A stretch of 64,000 nucleotides of DNA from Pantoea alhagi (GCF_002101395.1 NZ_CP019706.1:310001-374000); one strand, 5' to 3'; shown: positions 31,660-41,205, numbered from the stretch's first letter. Made by a program: numbers and translations. Notes: generated by a model not told the origin, from the letters alone.

Positions 31660-34245
31660 ATGTCACATACCACTCTGTTAGCGCTTGATGGTCTTACCTG
31701 CGGCCACTGTGTTAAACGCGTAAAAGAGGCGCTGGAGCAGCGTCAGGACGTACAGCAAGCCGAGGTTTCGCTGAACGAGGCGCGGGTGACCGGCGATGCC
31801 GCGCCAGAAGTGCTGATCGCTACCGTTGAGCAGGCGGGCTACCAGGCGAGTCTGCAGGACAATGCGCACCCAAAGCCTGAACCGCTGTCAGCATCAGAAA
31901 GCCAGCTGGCAGCGGATAAGGTATCAATTCCCGCTCAGGCCGAGCCCGTAGCGGGTCATGCACACTTTTCAACTAAAGCCGACGCCGCAGCGCATAGCGC
32001 GGCGCTTTCAACGCAGGCTGATGAAGCCGCAGAGAACTATCAGCTGTTAATCGACGGCATGAGCTGTGCCAGTTGCGTGAGCCGGGTTGAAAAAGCGTTA
32101 GCCCAGGTTGAAGGCGTACAGCGGGCACGCGTTAACCTTGCCGAGCGCAGCGCTCTGGTAATGGGCTCCGTGCAGCCAGATGCGCTGGTTGCCGCCGTAA
32201 CGGCTGCGGGCTACAGCGCTGAAGTGATTAGCGATGAGAGCGAGCGGCGCGAAAAACAACAGGTCAGCGCGCGCCAGGCGATGCGGCGTTTTAGCTGGCA
32301 GTCAGCGCTGGCGCTGGCGCTTGGCGTACCGCTGATGATTTATGGCATGTTCGGCGACAATATGATGCTGACCGCCAGCAACCGTAGTGGCTGGCTGGTG
32401 GTCGGCGTCCTGACACTGCTGGTGATGGTGGTCGCAGGCGGCCATTTTTATCGCAGCGCGTGGCGCAGCCTACTGAACCGCTCCGCCACAATGGATACGC
32501 TGGTTGCGCTGGGTACGCTCGCGGCCTGGATCTATTCCATCAGCGTTAATCTGTGGCCAGAATTTTTCCCGGCCGCCGCACGTCATCTCTATTACGAAGC
32601 CAGCGCCATGATTATCGGCCTGATTAATTTGGGTCATGCGCTGGAGCAGCGGGCGCGTCAGCGTTCGTCAAAAGCACTGGAGCGGCTGCTGGATTTAACC
32701 CCAGCCACGGCACGTGTCGTCACCCCTGATGGCGAGCAAGCCGTTGCGTTAAGCGACGTTCAGCCGGGAATGGTTTTACGGCTGGCTACAGGCGATCGCG
32801 TTCCGGTTGACGGCATTATCACCGAAGGTGAGGCCTGGCTGGATGAGTCGATGCTGACCGGCGAGCCGCTGCCGCAGCAAAAATCGACAGGCGAAGCCTT
32901 ACATGCTGGTACGCTGGTACAGGACGGCAGCGTGCTATTCCGCGCCAGCGCCGTCGGTAAGAATACCACGCTGTCGCGCATCATCCAGCTGGTGCGTCAG
33001 GCACAGAGCAGTAAACCGGCAATCGGACAGCTGGCCGATCGTATTTCCGCCGTCTTTGTACCGGTGGTGGTTACAATCGCGCTGTTCAGCGCCGCCGTCT
33101 GGTATTTCTTCGGCCCGCAGCCTTCAATGGTCTATATGCTGGTGATTGCCACTACCGTGCTGATTATCGCCTGTCCCTGTGCCTTAGGATTGGCGACACC
33201 GATGTCGATTATTGCAGGCGTTGGGCGAGCGGCGGAGTTTGGTGTGCTGGTGCGCGATGCCGATGCGCTACAGCGCGCCAGCGAACTGGATACGCTGGTA
33301 TTTGATAAAACCGGGACGCTAACGCAGGGCGCGCCTCAGGTTACGCAGATCATTACTTTTAACGGCTTTAGCGAAGAGCAGGTCTTGCGCTGGGCAGCGG
33401 CGCTGGAGCAAGGATCCAACCATCCGTTGGCGAAAGCAATTCGCGATCGCGCCGGGGACATGGCCCTGCCGGAAAACAGCCAGTTTCGCACTTTGCGCGG
33501 TATGGGCGTTAGCGCCCAGCTGGAAGGCAAGCCGATGCTGCTGGGCAATGCTGCCCTGCTGACGCAACAGCAGATTGGGGCGGAACAGGCCGCATCGCTT
33601 GCCAGTGAACAGGCGGCTAAAGGCGCGACGCCGGTATTTCTGGCGGTGGAAGGTCAGCTGGCTGGCCTGCTGGCAATCCGCGACCCGCTGCGTAAAGAGA
33701 GCGTTAGCGCGCTGCAGCGCCTGCATGGGCTGGGCTATCAGCTGATTATGCTGACCGGGGATAATGAAATCACTGCCAATGCCATTGCGCGCGAGGCCGG
33801 GCTGGATCGGGTGATTGCGGGTGTGTTGCCGGACGGCAAAGCGGCGGCAATTGTTCAGTTGCAGCAGGCGGGTCATAAAGTGGCGATGATTGGTGATGGA
33901 ATTAATGATGCGCCCGCGCTGGCTCAGGCCGATGTCGGAATTGCCATGGGCGGCGGCAGCGACGTCGCGATCGAAACCGCTGCCATTACGCTGATGCGTC
34001 ACGATCTTCACAGCGTGGTCGATGCGCTGGCGATTGCCAAAGCCACGCTGCGTAATATGAAGCAGAACCTGCTGGGCGCTTTTATCTACAATTCCCTGGC
34101 GATACCTGTCGCAGCTGGCGTGCTCTGGCCCCTGACCGGCACGCTGCTCAGTCCGGTTATTGCCGGTGCGGCGATGGCGCTCTCCTCGATCACCGTGGTG
34201 AGCAACGCTAACCGGCTGTTGCGCTTTCAGCCCCCCGGACAGTAA
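31660..34245 (+). CDS. copA: Cu(I)-exporting P1B-type ATPase CopA
   Basis: An 861-residue copper pump. Two N-terminal metal-binding domains have GLTCGHC (C14, C17) and GMSCASC (C136, C139). They are followed by membrane spans, TGEP actuator loop, CPC in span 6 (C505, C507), DKTGT (D549 phosphorylated), SNHPLAKAI and GDGINDAPAL. The linker between the two metal domains is about 25 residues longer than in E. coli (834 aa) and Ala/Glu-rich. A C CCA AAG slip site at 31869-31875 leads to a TGA at 31878, predicting the short chaperone CopA(Z). GAGGGAAAAG precedes ATG 31660. CueR-controlled. Confidence 0.96.
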   Translation: MSHTTLLALDGLTCGHCVKRVKEALEQRQDVQQAEVSLNEARVTGDAAPEVLIATVEQAGYQASLQDNAHPKPEPLSASESQLAADKVSIPAQAEPVAGHAHFSTKADAAAHSAALSTQADEAAENYQLLIDGMSCASCVSRVEKALAQVEGVQRARVNLAERSALVMGSVQPDALVAAVTAAGYSAEVISDESERREKQQVSARQAMRRFSWQSALALALGVPLMIYGMFGDNMMLTASNRSGWLVVGVLTLLVMVVAGGHFYRSAWRSLLNRSATMDTLVALGTLAAWIYSISVNLWPEFFPAAARHLYYEASAMIIGLINLGHALEQRARQRSSKALERLLDLTPATARVVTPDGEQAVALSDVQPGMVLRLATGDRVPVDGIITEGEAWLDESMLTGEPLPQQKSTGEALHAGTLVQDGSVLFRASAVGKNTTLSRIIQLVRQAQSSKPAIGQLADRISAVFVPVVVTIALFSAAVWYFFGPQPSMVYMLVIATTVLIIACPCALGLATPMSIIAGVGRAAEFGVLVRDADALQRASELDTLVFDKTGTLTQGAPQVTQIITFNGFSEEQVLRWAAALEQGSNHPLAKAIRDRAGDMALPENSQFRTLRGMGVSAQLEGKPMLLGNAALLTQQQIGAEQAASLASEQAAKGATPVFLAVEGQLAGLLAIRDPLRKESVSALQRLHGLGYQLIMLTGDNEITANAIAREAGLDRVIAGVLPDGKAAAIVQLQQAGHKVAMIGDGINDAPALAQADVGIAMGGGSDVAIETAAITLMRHDLHSVVDALAIAKATLRNMKQNLLGAFIYNSLAIPVAAGVLWPLTGTLLSPVIAGAAMALSSITVVSNANRLLRFQPPGQ
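31869..31880 (+). promoter_or_regulatory. Programmed -1 frameshift site in copA
   Basis: The in-frame heptamer C CCA AAG at codons 70-72 allows a -1 slip onto CCC AAA, one more Ala codon and then TGA at 31878-31880. This gives a 73-residue product equal to the first metal-binding domain. E. coli copA has the same heptamer in the same place producing CopA(Z). Confidence 0.8.
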
Positions 34246-34361
34246 CACGATTTTCCCTGCTCCTGGTGCTGGCTTCCTGAACGGAAGTCAGCGCTTTCAC
34301 CTGTTCATCGGTAAGTGAAACCGCTAGCATGAGGAGTTTACTGGCAGCAAAGGGTGAAAGA

Positions 34362-35165
34362 ATGGATAGATGGCGGCACAACCTGACAATGCTGTTTCGC
34401 ATGCTGGTTCCAGAGCATTACCGTTGGCCAGCCACGGATATCTGGCTGCCTGGCAAGCGCGAACTGCACCTTGTCGGCAGTATTCATATGGGCACCCGCA
34501 ATATGATGCCGCTGCCCCCGCAACTGCTGGAGCGTCTGGAAAAAGCGGATGCTTTGATTGTTGAAGCGGATATCACCGGCAGCGCCTCTCCCTTTACCTA
34601 CAGCGAGGCACAGCCCCCGCTGGCAGAAAGAGTGGATGACGCCACTCTGCAGCAGCTGAGCCGCCTGTGTGATGAAATGAATCTTAATCTGGCACAGCTC
34701 GAGGCGCTGCCTTTATGGCAAATCGCGCTGATGCTTCAGGCGCAACAGGCACAGCGGCTGGGACTCCGTCCCGATTACGGTATCGATTATCAATTGTTGC
34801 AGGCAGCGCAGGCGCAGGGGCGACGCATCATCGAACTGGAAGGTGCCAGCGAGCAGCTCGATATTCTTAAAACCCTGCCGGAAAATGGTCAGTCGTTGCT
34901 GGCGGATACGCTGGAACACTGGCATACCAATGCCCGTCTGCTGCAAACCATGATTAGCTGGTGGCTGGAAAAGCCGCCGCAGCAGAGCCGGACCGCCTTG
35001 CCGACCACCTTCAGCACTGAGCTAAACGATCTGCTGATGCGCCAGCGCAACCAGCGCTGGAATAGTCTGTTGCGCGCACTGCCGCCGGGGCGTTATGTTG
35101 TGGCGGTTGGCGCGCTGCATCTCTACGGCGAGAATAATTTGCCTGAACTGTTAAGACGCAGATAA
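34362..35165 (+). CDS. ybaP: YbaP, TraB/GumN-family protein
   Basis: A 267-residue TraB-family protein. Conserved GSIHMGTRNM near residue 40, VEAD, and the C-terminal VAVGALHLYGENNLPELL are present; the family is thought to be metal-dependent proteases or hydrolases of unknown substrate. ATG 34362 (MDRWRHNL) matches the E. coli N-terminus and has GGTGAAAG upstream; the frame open from 34329 is longer than the family needs. Confidence 0.85.
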   Translation: MDRWRHNLTMLFRMLVPEHYRWPATDIWLPGKRELHLVGSIHMGTRNMMPLPPQLLERLEKADALIVEADITGSASPFTYSEAQPPLAERVDDATLQQLSRLCDEMNLNLAQLEALPLWQIALMLQAQQAQRLGLRPDYGIDYQLLQAAQAQGRRIIELEGASEQLDILKTLPENGQSLLADTLEHWHTNARLLQTMISWWLEKPPQQSRTALPTTFSTELNDLLMRQRNQRWNSLLRALPPGRYVVAVGALHLYGENNLPELLRRR

Positions 35166-35332
35166 AAAAAAGGCCAATATTGCTATCGGCCCGTCAAAGA
35201 GGAATTTGTTTATGATTTTGGTTATTCATCAGCAACTGAATTACTGACGCAAGGCAATTTTCTCTCAAAGCCGATGATTTCACCAGCGCTATTTTTCACC
35301 AGATTGTAATTTTTCACTGTCAGGAAAAAGCA

Positions 35333-35812
35333 ATGACGCCCGCAATTAAACTGCTGGAAAAGAAAAAGATCTCCTTTACGCTGCATCCCTATGAGCATGA
35401 CAGCAACGAAACGCACTTCGGCGATGAGGCGGTGCGTAAGCTTAACCTGAATCCGCAGCAGGTATATAAAACGCTGCTGGTGGCGCTGAACGGCGACGAC
35501 AAACAGCTGGCCGTCGCGGTAACGCCGGTCGCCAGCCAGCTTGATTTGAAAAAAGTGGCGAAAGCTCTGGGCGCGAAAAAAGCGGAGATGGCCGATCCGC
35601 AGCAGGCTCAGCGCGTTACCGGCTACCTGATTGGCGGCATCAGCCCGCTGGGGCAAAAGAAACGTCTGCCAACGGTTATCGACAGTCAGGCTGCGACATT
35701 TCCCACTATCTTTATTTCGGGCGGCAAGCGCGGTCTGGATATAGAACTGGCCGCCAGCGATCTAGCTGCGCTGTTAGAGGCAATATTGGTAGATATCGCG
35801 CGTCAGGATTAG
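35333..35812 (+). CDS. ybaK: YbaK, Cys-tRNA(Pro) deacylase
   Basis: A 159-residue trans-editing protein that hydrolyses Cys mischarged on tRNA-Pro. The YbaK fold is visible, with the conserved Lys in QVYKTLLVA, VAVTPVASQLDLKKVA and GYLIGGISPLGQKKRLPT. CAGGAAAAAGCA precedes the ATG. It overlaps the converging LysR-type gene by four bases. Confidence 0.93.
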   Translation: MTPAIKLLEKKKISFTLHPYEHDSNETHFGDEAVRKLNLNPQQVYKTLLVALNGDDKQLAVAVTPVASQLDLKKVAKALGAKKAEMADPQQAQRVTGYLIGGISPLGQKKRLPTVIDSQAATFPTIFISGGKRGLDIELAASDLAALLEAILVDIARQD

Positions 35813-36675
35813 GCACGCTGCGCGCAAAGCTGATCGATCATCCAGCGCCCTGCCGGTCCCGGCGGGGTACGCGTTGACCAGACGGCATCCACCGCAATAT
35901 TTTGCGGCCAGCCCGCAACCGGCAGCATATGCAATACGCCGTGACCAAACTGCTCCACCAGCCAGCGCGGCAGAATTGACCAGCCAAACCCCTGCTCCGC
36001 CATCTCCAGCAGCAGCAAATATGAAGGTGCCGACCAGACCTGGCCGCATGAAATATTTTCCCTTACGCCAGCCCAGGTATTGAGCTTTAGCTGCCTGACC
36101 TGCGCCAGCTCCGCCTGACTTACCTGACTCTGTGCGCTAAGCGGATGGTCGCGATGAATAAATACCGCCATTTGCGCCTGGACCTGCAAACGCGAGGCGG
36201 CGATGGTCACAGGTAACGCTGTCTGCACGCGAATAACGCCAAGATGAATACGATTGCTTTGCAGAAGATCGATAACATCTTCATCCTCAGCGATCATGCA
36301 TTCGAACTCTATATGCGGATAGCGTGCAGCAAAACGCTTCAGCAGTTGCTCATGATGATCCGCCTGCCAGAAATCGGAAATCGCCATACTCAGACGCGGC
36401 TCAATATTATCTGACAGCCGCACGGCCAGTTCATCAAGTCGCTGGCTGGCTGACAAAATCTCCTGTACCTGACGCAGCGCATGCTCCCCTGCTTCGGTCA
36501 GTACCGGTTCACGCCCGGCGCGATGAAACAGTTTAAACCCCAGGTCCGCTTCCAGATTGGCAATTGCGGCGCTAACGGTAGACTGACTTTTTCCCAGTGC
36601 GCGCGCCGCCGCAGAAAAAGATCCTTTTTCCACCGTCTGGACAAAAGCCTGCAATGATTCCGGTGAGTAACGCAT
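35809..36675 (-). CDS. LysR-family regulator, divergent from PACE efflux gene
   Basis: A 288-residue LysR-type regulator. The N-terminal helix-turn-helix is SFSAAARALGKSQSTVSAAI, followed by a periplasmic-binding-like effector domain (90-288). ATG 36675 (MRYSPESL) is chosen because homology starts there; the frame continues to 36774. It is divergent from the PACE transporter with a 122-bp gap, the same layout as aceR-aceI in Acinetobacter, so it likely activates that gene in response to its substrate. Confidence 0.88.
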   Translation of the reverse strand: MRYSPESLQAFVQTVEKGSFSAAARALGKSQSTVSAAIANLEADLGFKLFHRAGREPVLTEAGEHALRQVQEILSASQRLDELAVRLSDNIEPRLSMAISDFWQADHHEQLLKRFAARYPHIEFECMIAEDEDVIDLLQSNRIHLGVIRVQTALPVTIAASRLQVQAQMAVFIHRDHPLSAQSQVSQAELAQVRQLKLNTWAGVRENISCGQVWSAPSYLLLLEMAEQGFGWSILPRWLVEQFGHGVLHMLPVAGWPQNIAVDAVWSTRTPPGPAGRWMIDQLCAQRA

Positions 36676-36797
36676 AGTTCTATCGCTTTTTTCGATGGGA
36701 GATAACTTCATTCTAACCCAGAGCGCGGCGAAAATAAGGGCCGGCTTACTAAGAGCCTGTGCAGTAAAGGCCATGGCCTGGCTCTGAAGGAGATATT

Positions 36798-37223
36798 ATG
36801 CAGTCCCGTTCGTTTAAAGAACGCGTATTACACGCGGTAGGTTTTGAGGCGCTGGCTATCCTGATCGTGTCGCCGCTGGCGGCGGCGGTGATGAACAAAC
36901 CGCTGTTTCAGATAGGCGCACTGGCGCTGGCGCTTTCAACCATCGCTATGGTGTGGAATATTATTTATAACGCCGTGTTTGACCGGCTCTTTCCACGCGA
37001 CCGGATCAAGCGCGGACTGTGGCTGCGCATAATGCATGCCCTCTGCTTTGAAGGCGGTTTTATTCTTATTGGCCTGCCGGTTGCGTCGATGATGCTGGGC
37101 ATTGGGTTGCTTCAGGCATTTATGCTGGAAGTTGGCTTCTTCCTGTTCTTTCTGCCCTACACGGTGGTTTATAACTGGATATGGGACAAACTGCGGGAAA
37201 AATGGCGCGCCCCCCTGCCATAG
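36798..37223 (+). CDS. PACE-family multidrug efflux protein (AceI-like)
   Basis: A 141-residue inner-membrane protein with four predicted spans arranged as two repeated two-span units (bacterial transmembrane pair domain). The repeats HAVGFEALAILIVSPLAA and MHALCFEGGFILIGLPVAS each carry the conserved Glu. W/N-containing motifs AMVWNIIYNAVFDRLFPR and VYNWIWDKLREK close each unit. PACE proteins export cationic biocides such as chlorhexidine or polyamines. AAGGAG lies upstream. A hairpin follows at 37234-37262. Confidence 0.88.
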   Translation: MQSRSFKERVLHAVGFEALAILIVSPLAAAVMNKPLFQIGALALALSTIAMVWNIIYNAVFDRLFPRDRIKRGLWLRIMHALCFEGGFILIGLPVASMMLGIGLLQAFMLEVGFFLFFLPYTVVYNWIWDKLREKWRAPLP

Positions 37224-37233
37224 CGGTTAAATT

Positions 37234-37262
37234 CAGGCCCGTCGCGTAAACCCACGGGCCTG
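37234..37262. terminator. Hairpin between PACE gene and ushA
   Basis: CAGGCCCGT (37234-37242) pairs perfectly with ACGGGCCTG (37254-37262). It lies between two converging stops and lacks a clear T run. Confidence 0.55.
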
Positions 37263-37268
37263 ACAACA

Positions 37269-39005
37269 CTATTTACCGCTGAGCCAGGCCAGAATCATCT
37301 GGGGATAACTACGGCGGCGGCTCTCCTGCTTTTCCAGTTCCTGCTTTTCCGCCGCGCTACGATAAATAATTTCGCCTTTCGGCGCATACGCCTCCGCCTT
37401 CAGCGGTGAATGCTGTTCGATATACTGCTTCAGCACTTCCGCATCCACGAAACCAGTATTCACAAAGCCCGGCAGCGTATTGATAATCGGATAACCATCA
37501 CCGCCGTTGGCGTTAAAGCTCAGCGTTGCCATGCGGTAGGTTTTCTCCGCCTGCAGCGGCTCGCCGTTGATTTTTACCTCACTCACGCCCTGCCCGTCTG
37601 CGATCAGACTGACATTAGCAAACTGCGCATACGCACCGGAATCCACCTGCTTATTCGCCACCACCGCCAGATATTTCTCTACTTCGCTGCCTTTCATCTC
37701 AACCCAGCACAGCGTATTGCCGAACGGCTGGACTTTGAGCACATCTTTATAGCTGATGGGGCCAGCCTCAATCGAATCGCGCACTCCGCCGCCGCTCATC
37801 ACGGCAAAGTCCGCTTTGGTGCGGGCAATCTGCGAAGCAAGAAGCAGGCGCGCCAGATTGGTCTGCACAAAACGCACCTTGCTGCGATCGCCTTCCAGCC
37901 GCGCGTCAACGCTGCCGACTTTCACATTCAGCTGCGCCTCGCCTTTTTTCTGGAAGGGCGTCAGCAGCTTCATCATGGCGCTGTTCGGCACGATCTCCTG
38001 CTGGTAGTTAATCCACTCATCTTTGCCTTCGCTGTTCTTCACCTTGTGCTTCAGGTTAACCGGGATCAGCTGATAATTTTCCAGCGTCAACACGCCGTCA
38101 CGGAAAGTAAAGTCGGCCCGGCCAACATATTTGCCCCACTCATGCGCCTGTACAATCCAGGTGCCGTTCTGACGATCGGGCACGCAGGGCGAGCCGGGAA
38201 CATAATCGACCTGCTTCAGGTTATCCTGCGCCATGCATACCGGATCCTGAGAATGGCCGCCTACAATCAGATCGAGATAGCCCTGCGGCAAGGCGCGCGC
38301 CATTTCCACATCACCCGGCGCGTTAGAACCATGCTTACCGTCGTCGTAGTGCCCCATATGGGTGGCGGCAATAATCACGTCCGGCTTTTCACTGGCGCGC
38401 AGCGCTTCCACTACCTGCTTCGCTTCGCTGGCCGGAGGACGGAATTCGATATCCGTCAGGTATTCGGGATTGCCGATTTTGGCGGTGTCATCGGTGGTCA
38501 GGCCGATAACCGCTATTTTCAACCCCATCCGGTTAAATAACGCCCAGGGCTGGAAAAGACGCTGGCCGCTGCTTTTTTGATAAATGTTGGCCGAGAGCAG
38601 AGGAAATTTGGCCCATTTTTGCTGCTGACGCAGGACGGAAAGCGGATTATCAAACTCATGATTGCCGATCGCCATCGCATCATAACCAACCAGATTCATA
38701 CCGCGAAAATCGGGCTCCGCATCCTGCAGATCCGATTCCGGCACGCCGGTATTGATATCGCCGCCGGAGAGGATCAGTACCGCGCCGCCGTGCGCCTGCA
38801 CGTCATAGCGAATGGCGTCCATTAGCGTTTTTTGCGCCGCCAGACCATATTCGCCCTGTTCGTTATGCCAGAAGCGTCCATGGTGATCGTTGGTATGCAG
38901 TACGGTAAATTTATAGACGCGCCCCTTTTCCCAGGCCTGCGCCTGCGATGAAAGCATGCTCAGGGAGAGTATCCCGCCCATGATAAGAGTATTGATAAAA
39001 CGCAA
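37269..39005 (-). CDS. ushA: UshA, periplasmic UDP-sugar hydrolase / 5'-nucleotidase
   Basis: A 578-residue metallophosphatase. The N-terminal signal peptide ends near SSQAQAW. The metal site motifs are LHTNDHHG, GGDINTGVPESD, GNHEFDNP, ATHMGHYD and GGHSQDP; the C-terminal substrate domain includes NFNANGGDGYP-type sequence (here SFNANGGDGYP). It degrades UDP-glucose and nucleotides in the periplasm. The start is TTG 39005 with GGAGAA five bases upstream; the first ATG is eight codons later and would shorten the signal peptide. The C-terminus is ~27 residues longer than E. coli UshA and basic. Confidence 0.94.
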   Translation of the reverse strand: MRFINTLIMGGILSLSMLSSQAQAWEKGRVYKFTVLHTNDHHGRFWHNEQGEYGLAAQKTLMDAIRYDVQAHGGAVLILSGGDINTGVPESDLQDAEPDFRGMNLVGYDAMAIGNHEFDNPLSVLRQQQKWAKFPLLSANIYQKSSGQRLFQPWALFNRMGLKIAVIGLTTDDTAKIGNPEYLTDIEFRPPASEAKQVVEALRASEKPDVIIAATHMGHYDDGKHGSNAPGDVEMARALPQGYLDLIVGGHSQDPVCMAQDNLKQVDYVPGSPCVPDRQNGTWIVQAHEWGKYVGRADFTFRDGVLTLENYQLIPVNLKHKVKNSEGKDEWINYQQEIVPNSAMMKLLTPFQKKGEAQLNVKVGSVDARLEGDRSKVRFVQTNLARLLLASQIARTKADFAVMSGGGVRDSIEAGPISYKDVLKVQPFGNTLCWVEMKGSEVEKYLAVVANKQVDSGAYAQFANVSLIADGQGVSEVKINGEPLQAEKTYRMATLSFNANGGDGYPIINTLPGFVNTGFVDAEVLKQYIEQHSPLKAEAYAPKGEIIYRSAAEKQELEKQESRRRSYPQMILAWLSGK

Positions 39006-39484
39006 CGTTATTCTCCTTGTCGACAAGCTTTCTGACCGGGTCAGTCGGTAGCAGACTGGCATTTGCTGCCATAATAGTAAGGCAAGCCTGCGGATTTGTA
39101 ACGCAGACGCTATGCGAAGGCTAGTTATGCCTGAAGTGCGCCAGCCCCGCAATGCTGCCAGCTACTCTACGACACTAATTTTGTCACGGCAGAAAATTAA
39201 CAGTGAAACAGTAGTCTCTTCATCTTTATGGTCTTTTACTGCCATTTCATTAATCTAATATGACAAATTAGCTCTTATTACTTCACCTTTTTTGCAACCC
39301 AGGCAATAACAGAACACCCTCTTTATCAAGCCTTATAGGCCATAAGCAAAACAAATCGCGCTCAATCCCCTTTTTTTAGCCAACCTTCCTGTTTTTAAGT
39401 TTTTATCCATTTATTTTCAAGCCGATGAGCCAATATTGTTTTACACTATTTACAACCGGACACAGTTACACAGAAGGAGAAAGC
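39006..39484. other. Intergenic region between divergent ushA and ybaL
   Basis: This 479-bp stretch has no credible gene. It becomes increasingly AT-rich toward ybaL and should hold both promoters and a long ybaL leader. No known riboswitch pattern is recognised. Confidence 0.5.
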
Positions 39485-41176
39485 ATGCACCACAGCACCC
39501 CGCTGATTACCACCATCGTTGGAGGCCTTGTCCTCGCCTTTCTTTTAGGAATGCTCGCCAGCAGGCTACGCATTTCTCCTCTGGTGGGCTATCTGCTGGC
39601 GGGCGTTCTGTCAGGTCCCTTTACGCCGGGTTTCGTTGCAGATATGGGTCTGGCGCAGGAGCTGGCGGAGCTGGGCGTTATTCTGCTGATGTTTGGTGTC
39701 GGGCTGCATTTCTCGCTGAAAGATCTTATGGCGGTCAAAGCGATCGCCATTCCGGGCGCTGTTGCGCAAATTACCGTTGCCACGCTGTTGGGAATGGGGC
39801 TGAGCATGGCGCTGGGCTGGGAATGGATGACCGGACTGGTGTTTGGTCTCTGTCTCTCTACCGCCAGTACCGTTGTGCTGCTGCGGGCGCTGGAAGAGCG
39901 CCAGCTGATCGATACACAGCGCGGTCAGATTGCGATAGGCTGGCTGATTGTTGAAGATTTAGTTATGGTCCTCACGCTGGTACTGCTACCAGCGATTGCC
40001 GGTATGATGGAAAAAGGCAATGCCAGCTTTGCGCTGCTGGCATGGGATCTGCTGTTTACCATCGGTAAGGTCGCCGCCTTTATGGTGCTGATGATGGTGG
40101 TAGGCCGTCGGGTCGTCCCCTGGATTTTGGCACACAGCGCCGCCACCGGCTCACGCGAGCTGTTTACGCTGTCGGTGCTGGCGCTGGCGCTCGGCATCGC
40201 CTTTGGTGCCGTGGAATTTTTTGATGTTTCCTTTGCGCTGGGCGCCTTCTTCGCTGGCATGGTGCTGAATGAGTCGGAGTTAAGCCATCGCGCCGCGCAC
40301 GACACCCTGCCGTTACGCGATGCCTTTGCCGTACTCTTTTTCGTTTCCGTGGGCATGCTGTTCGATCCGATGATACTTATTCAGCAGCCGCTGGCGGTGC
40401 TGGGCGTGTTGGCTATTATCGTTTTCGGTAAGTCGCTGGCGGCCTGGCTGTTGGTGACTCTGCTGGGCCATTCGCGGCGCACCGCGCTGACTATCTCTGT
40501 CAGCCTCGCGCAAATCGGTGAGTTCGCCTTTATTCTTGCCGGTCTGGGTATTTCACTGAATATACTCAGCGATGAAGGGCGTAACCTGGTGCTGGCTGGC
40601 GCGATTCTGTCGATTATGCTCAACCCGATTCTGTTTACTCTGCTCGAACGCTATCTGGATAAAAATGAGAATTTCGAAGAGCAGAGTCTGGAAGAGGCCA
40701 CGGAAGAAGAAAAACAGATCCCGGTCAATATCTGTAACCATGCGGTGATTGTTGGTTATGGTCGTGTGGGCAGCCTGGTGGGCCAGTTGCTAACAGAGGC
40801 TGAAATCCCAATTGTGGTGATAGAGCATTCACGCCCGCGCGTTGAAGCGCTGCGTGAGCAAGGCATCCGGGTTATTTTAGGTAATGCGGCGCGTGCTGAA
40901 ACCATGGAGCTGGCGCGTCTGGATTGCGCACGCTGGCTGTTAATGAGCATTCCCAACGGCTATGAGGCAGGTGAAATTATCGCGGCAGCACGTGAAAAAC
41001 ATCCGCATCTGGAGATTATCGCCCGCGCACATTATGACGATGAAGTGCATTACATTCTGGAGCGCGGCGCTGATAACGTCATTATGGGCGAACGGGAGAT
41101 CGCCAACAGTATGCTGGCGATGCTGAAATCCGGGCTGGAAACGCGGCCCATCGTCTCGCCACCTAACCCTTCATAA
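39485..41176 (+). CDS. ybaL: YbaL, CPA2 cation:proton antiporter
   Basis: A 563-residue KefB-type protein. The membrane part (1-385) has about 12 spans, with LVGYLLAGVLSGPFTPG near the N-terminus and SVSLAQIGEFAFILAGLG late. A cytosolic TrkA-N/RCK domain (about 415-535) has the Rossmann motif VIVGYGRVGSLVG. It probably exchanges K+ or Na+ for H+. AGAAGGAGAAAGC precedes ATG 39485; the frame open upstream from 39425 is not needed. Confidence 0.93.
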   Translation: MHHSTPLITTIVGGLVLAFLLGMLASRLRISPLVGYLLAGVLSGPFTPGFVADMGLAQELAELGVILLMFGVGLHFSLKDLMAVKAIAIPGAVAQITVATLLGMGLSMALGWEWMTGLVFGLCLSTASTVVLLRALEERQLIDTQRGQIAIGWLIVEDLVMVLTLVLLPAIAGMMEKGNASFALLAWDLLFTIGKVAAFMVLMMVVGRRVVPWILAHSAATGSRELFTLSVLALALGIAFGAVEFFDVSFALGAFFAGMVLNESELSHRAAHDTLPLRDAFAVLFFVSVGMLFDPMILIQQPLAVLGVLAIIVFGKSLAAWLLVTLLGHSRRTALTISVSLAQIGEFAFILAGLGISLNILSDEGRNLVLAGAILSIMLNPILFTLLERYLDKNENFEEQSLEEATEEEKQIPVNICNHAVIVGYGRVGSLVGQLLTEAEIPIVVIEHSRPRVEALREQGIRVILGNAARAETMELARLDCARWLLMSIPNGYEAGEIIAAAREKHPHLEIIARAHYDDEVHYILERGADNVIMGEREIANSMLAMLKSGLETRPIVSPPNPS

Positions 41177-41178
41177 AC

Positions 41179-41205
41179 AGAGCGCGTGGCGTTACGCCGC
41201 GCTCT
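41179..41205. terminator. Hairpin between converging ybaL and gsk
   Basis: AGAGCGC (41179-41185) pairs with GCGCTCT (41199-41205), with a further GGCG/CGCC inside. It lies between two converging stops. Confidence 0.5.

Noticed and set aside
37410..38540. 376-residue plus-strand frame antisense to ushA
   Set aside because: Shadow of ushA, with no ribosome site or recognisable domain.
39006..39484. Riboswitch or small RNA between ushA and ybaL
   Set aside because: The long AT-rich leader was examined for paired stems matching known classes; nothing convincing was seen.
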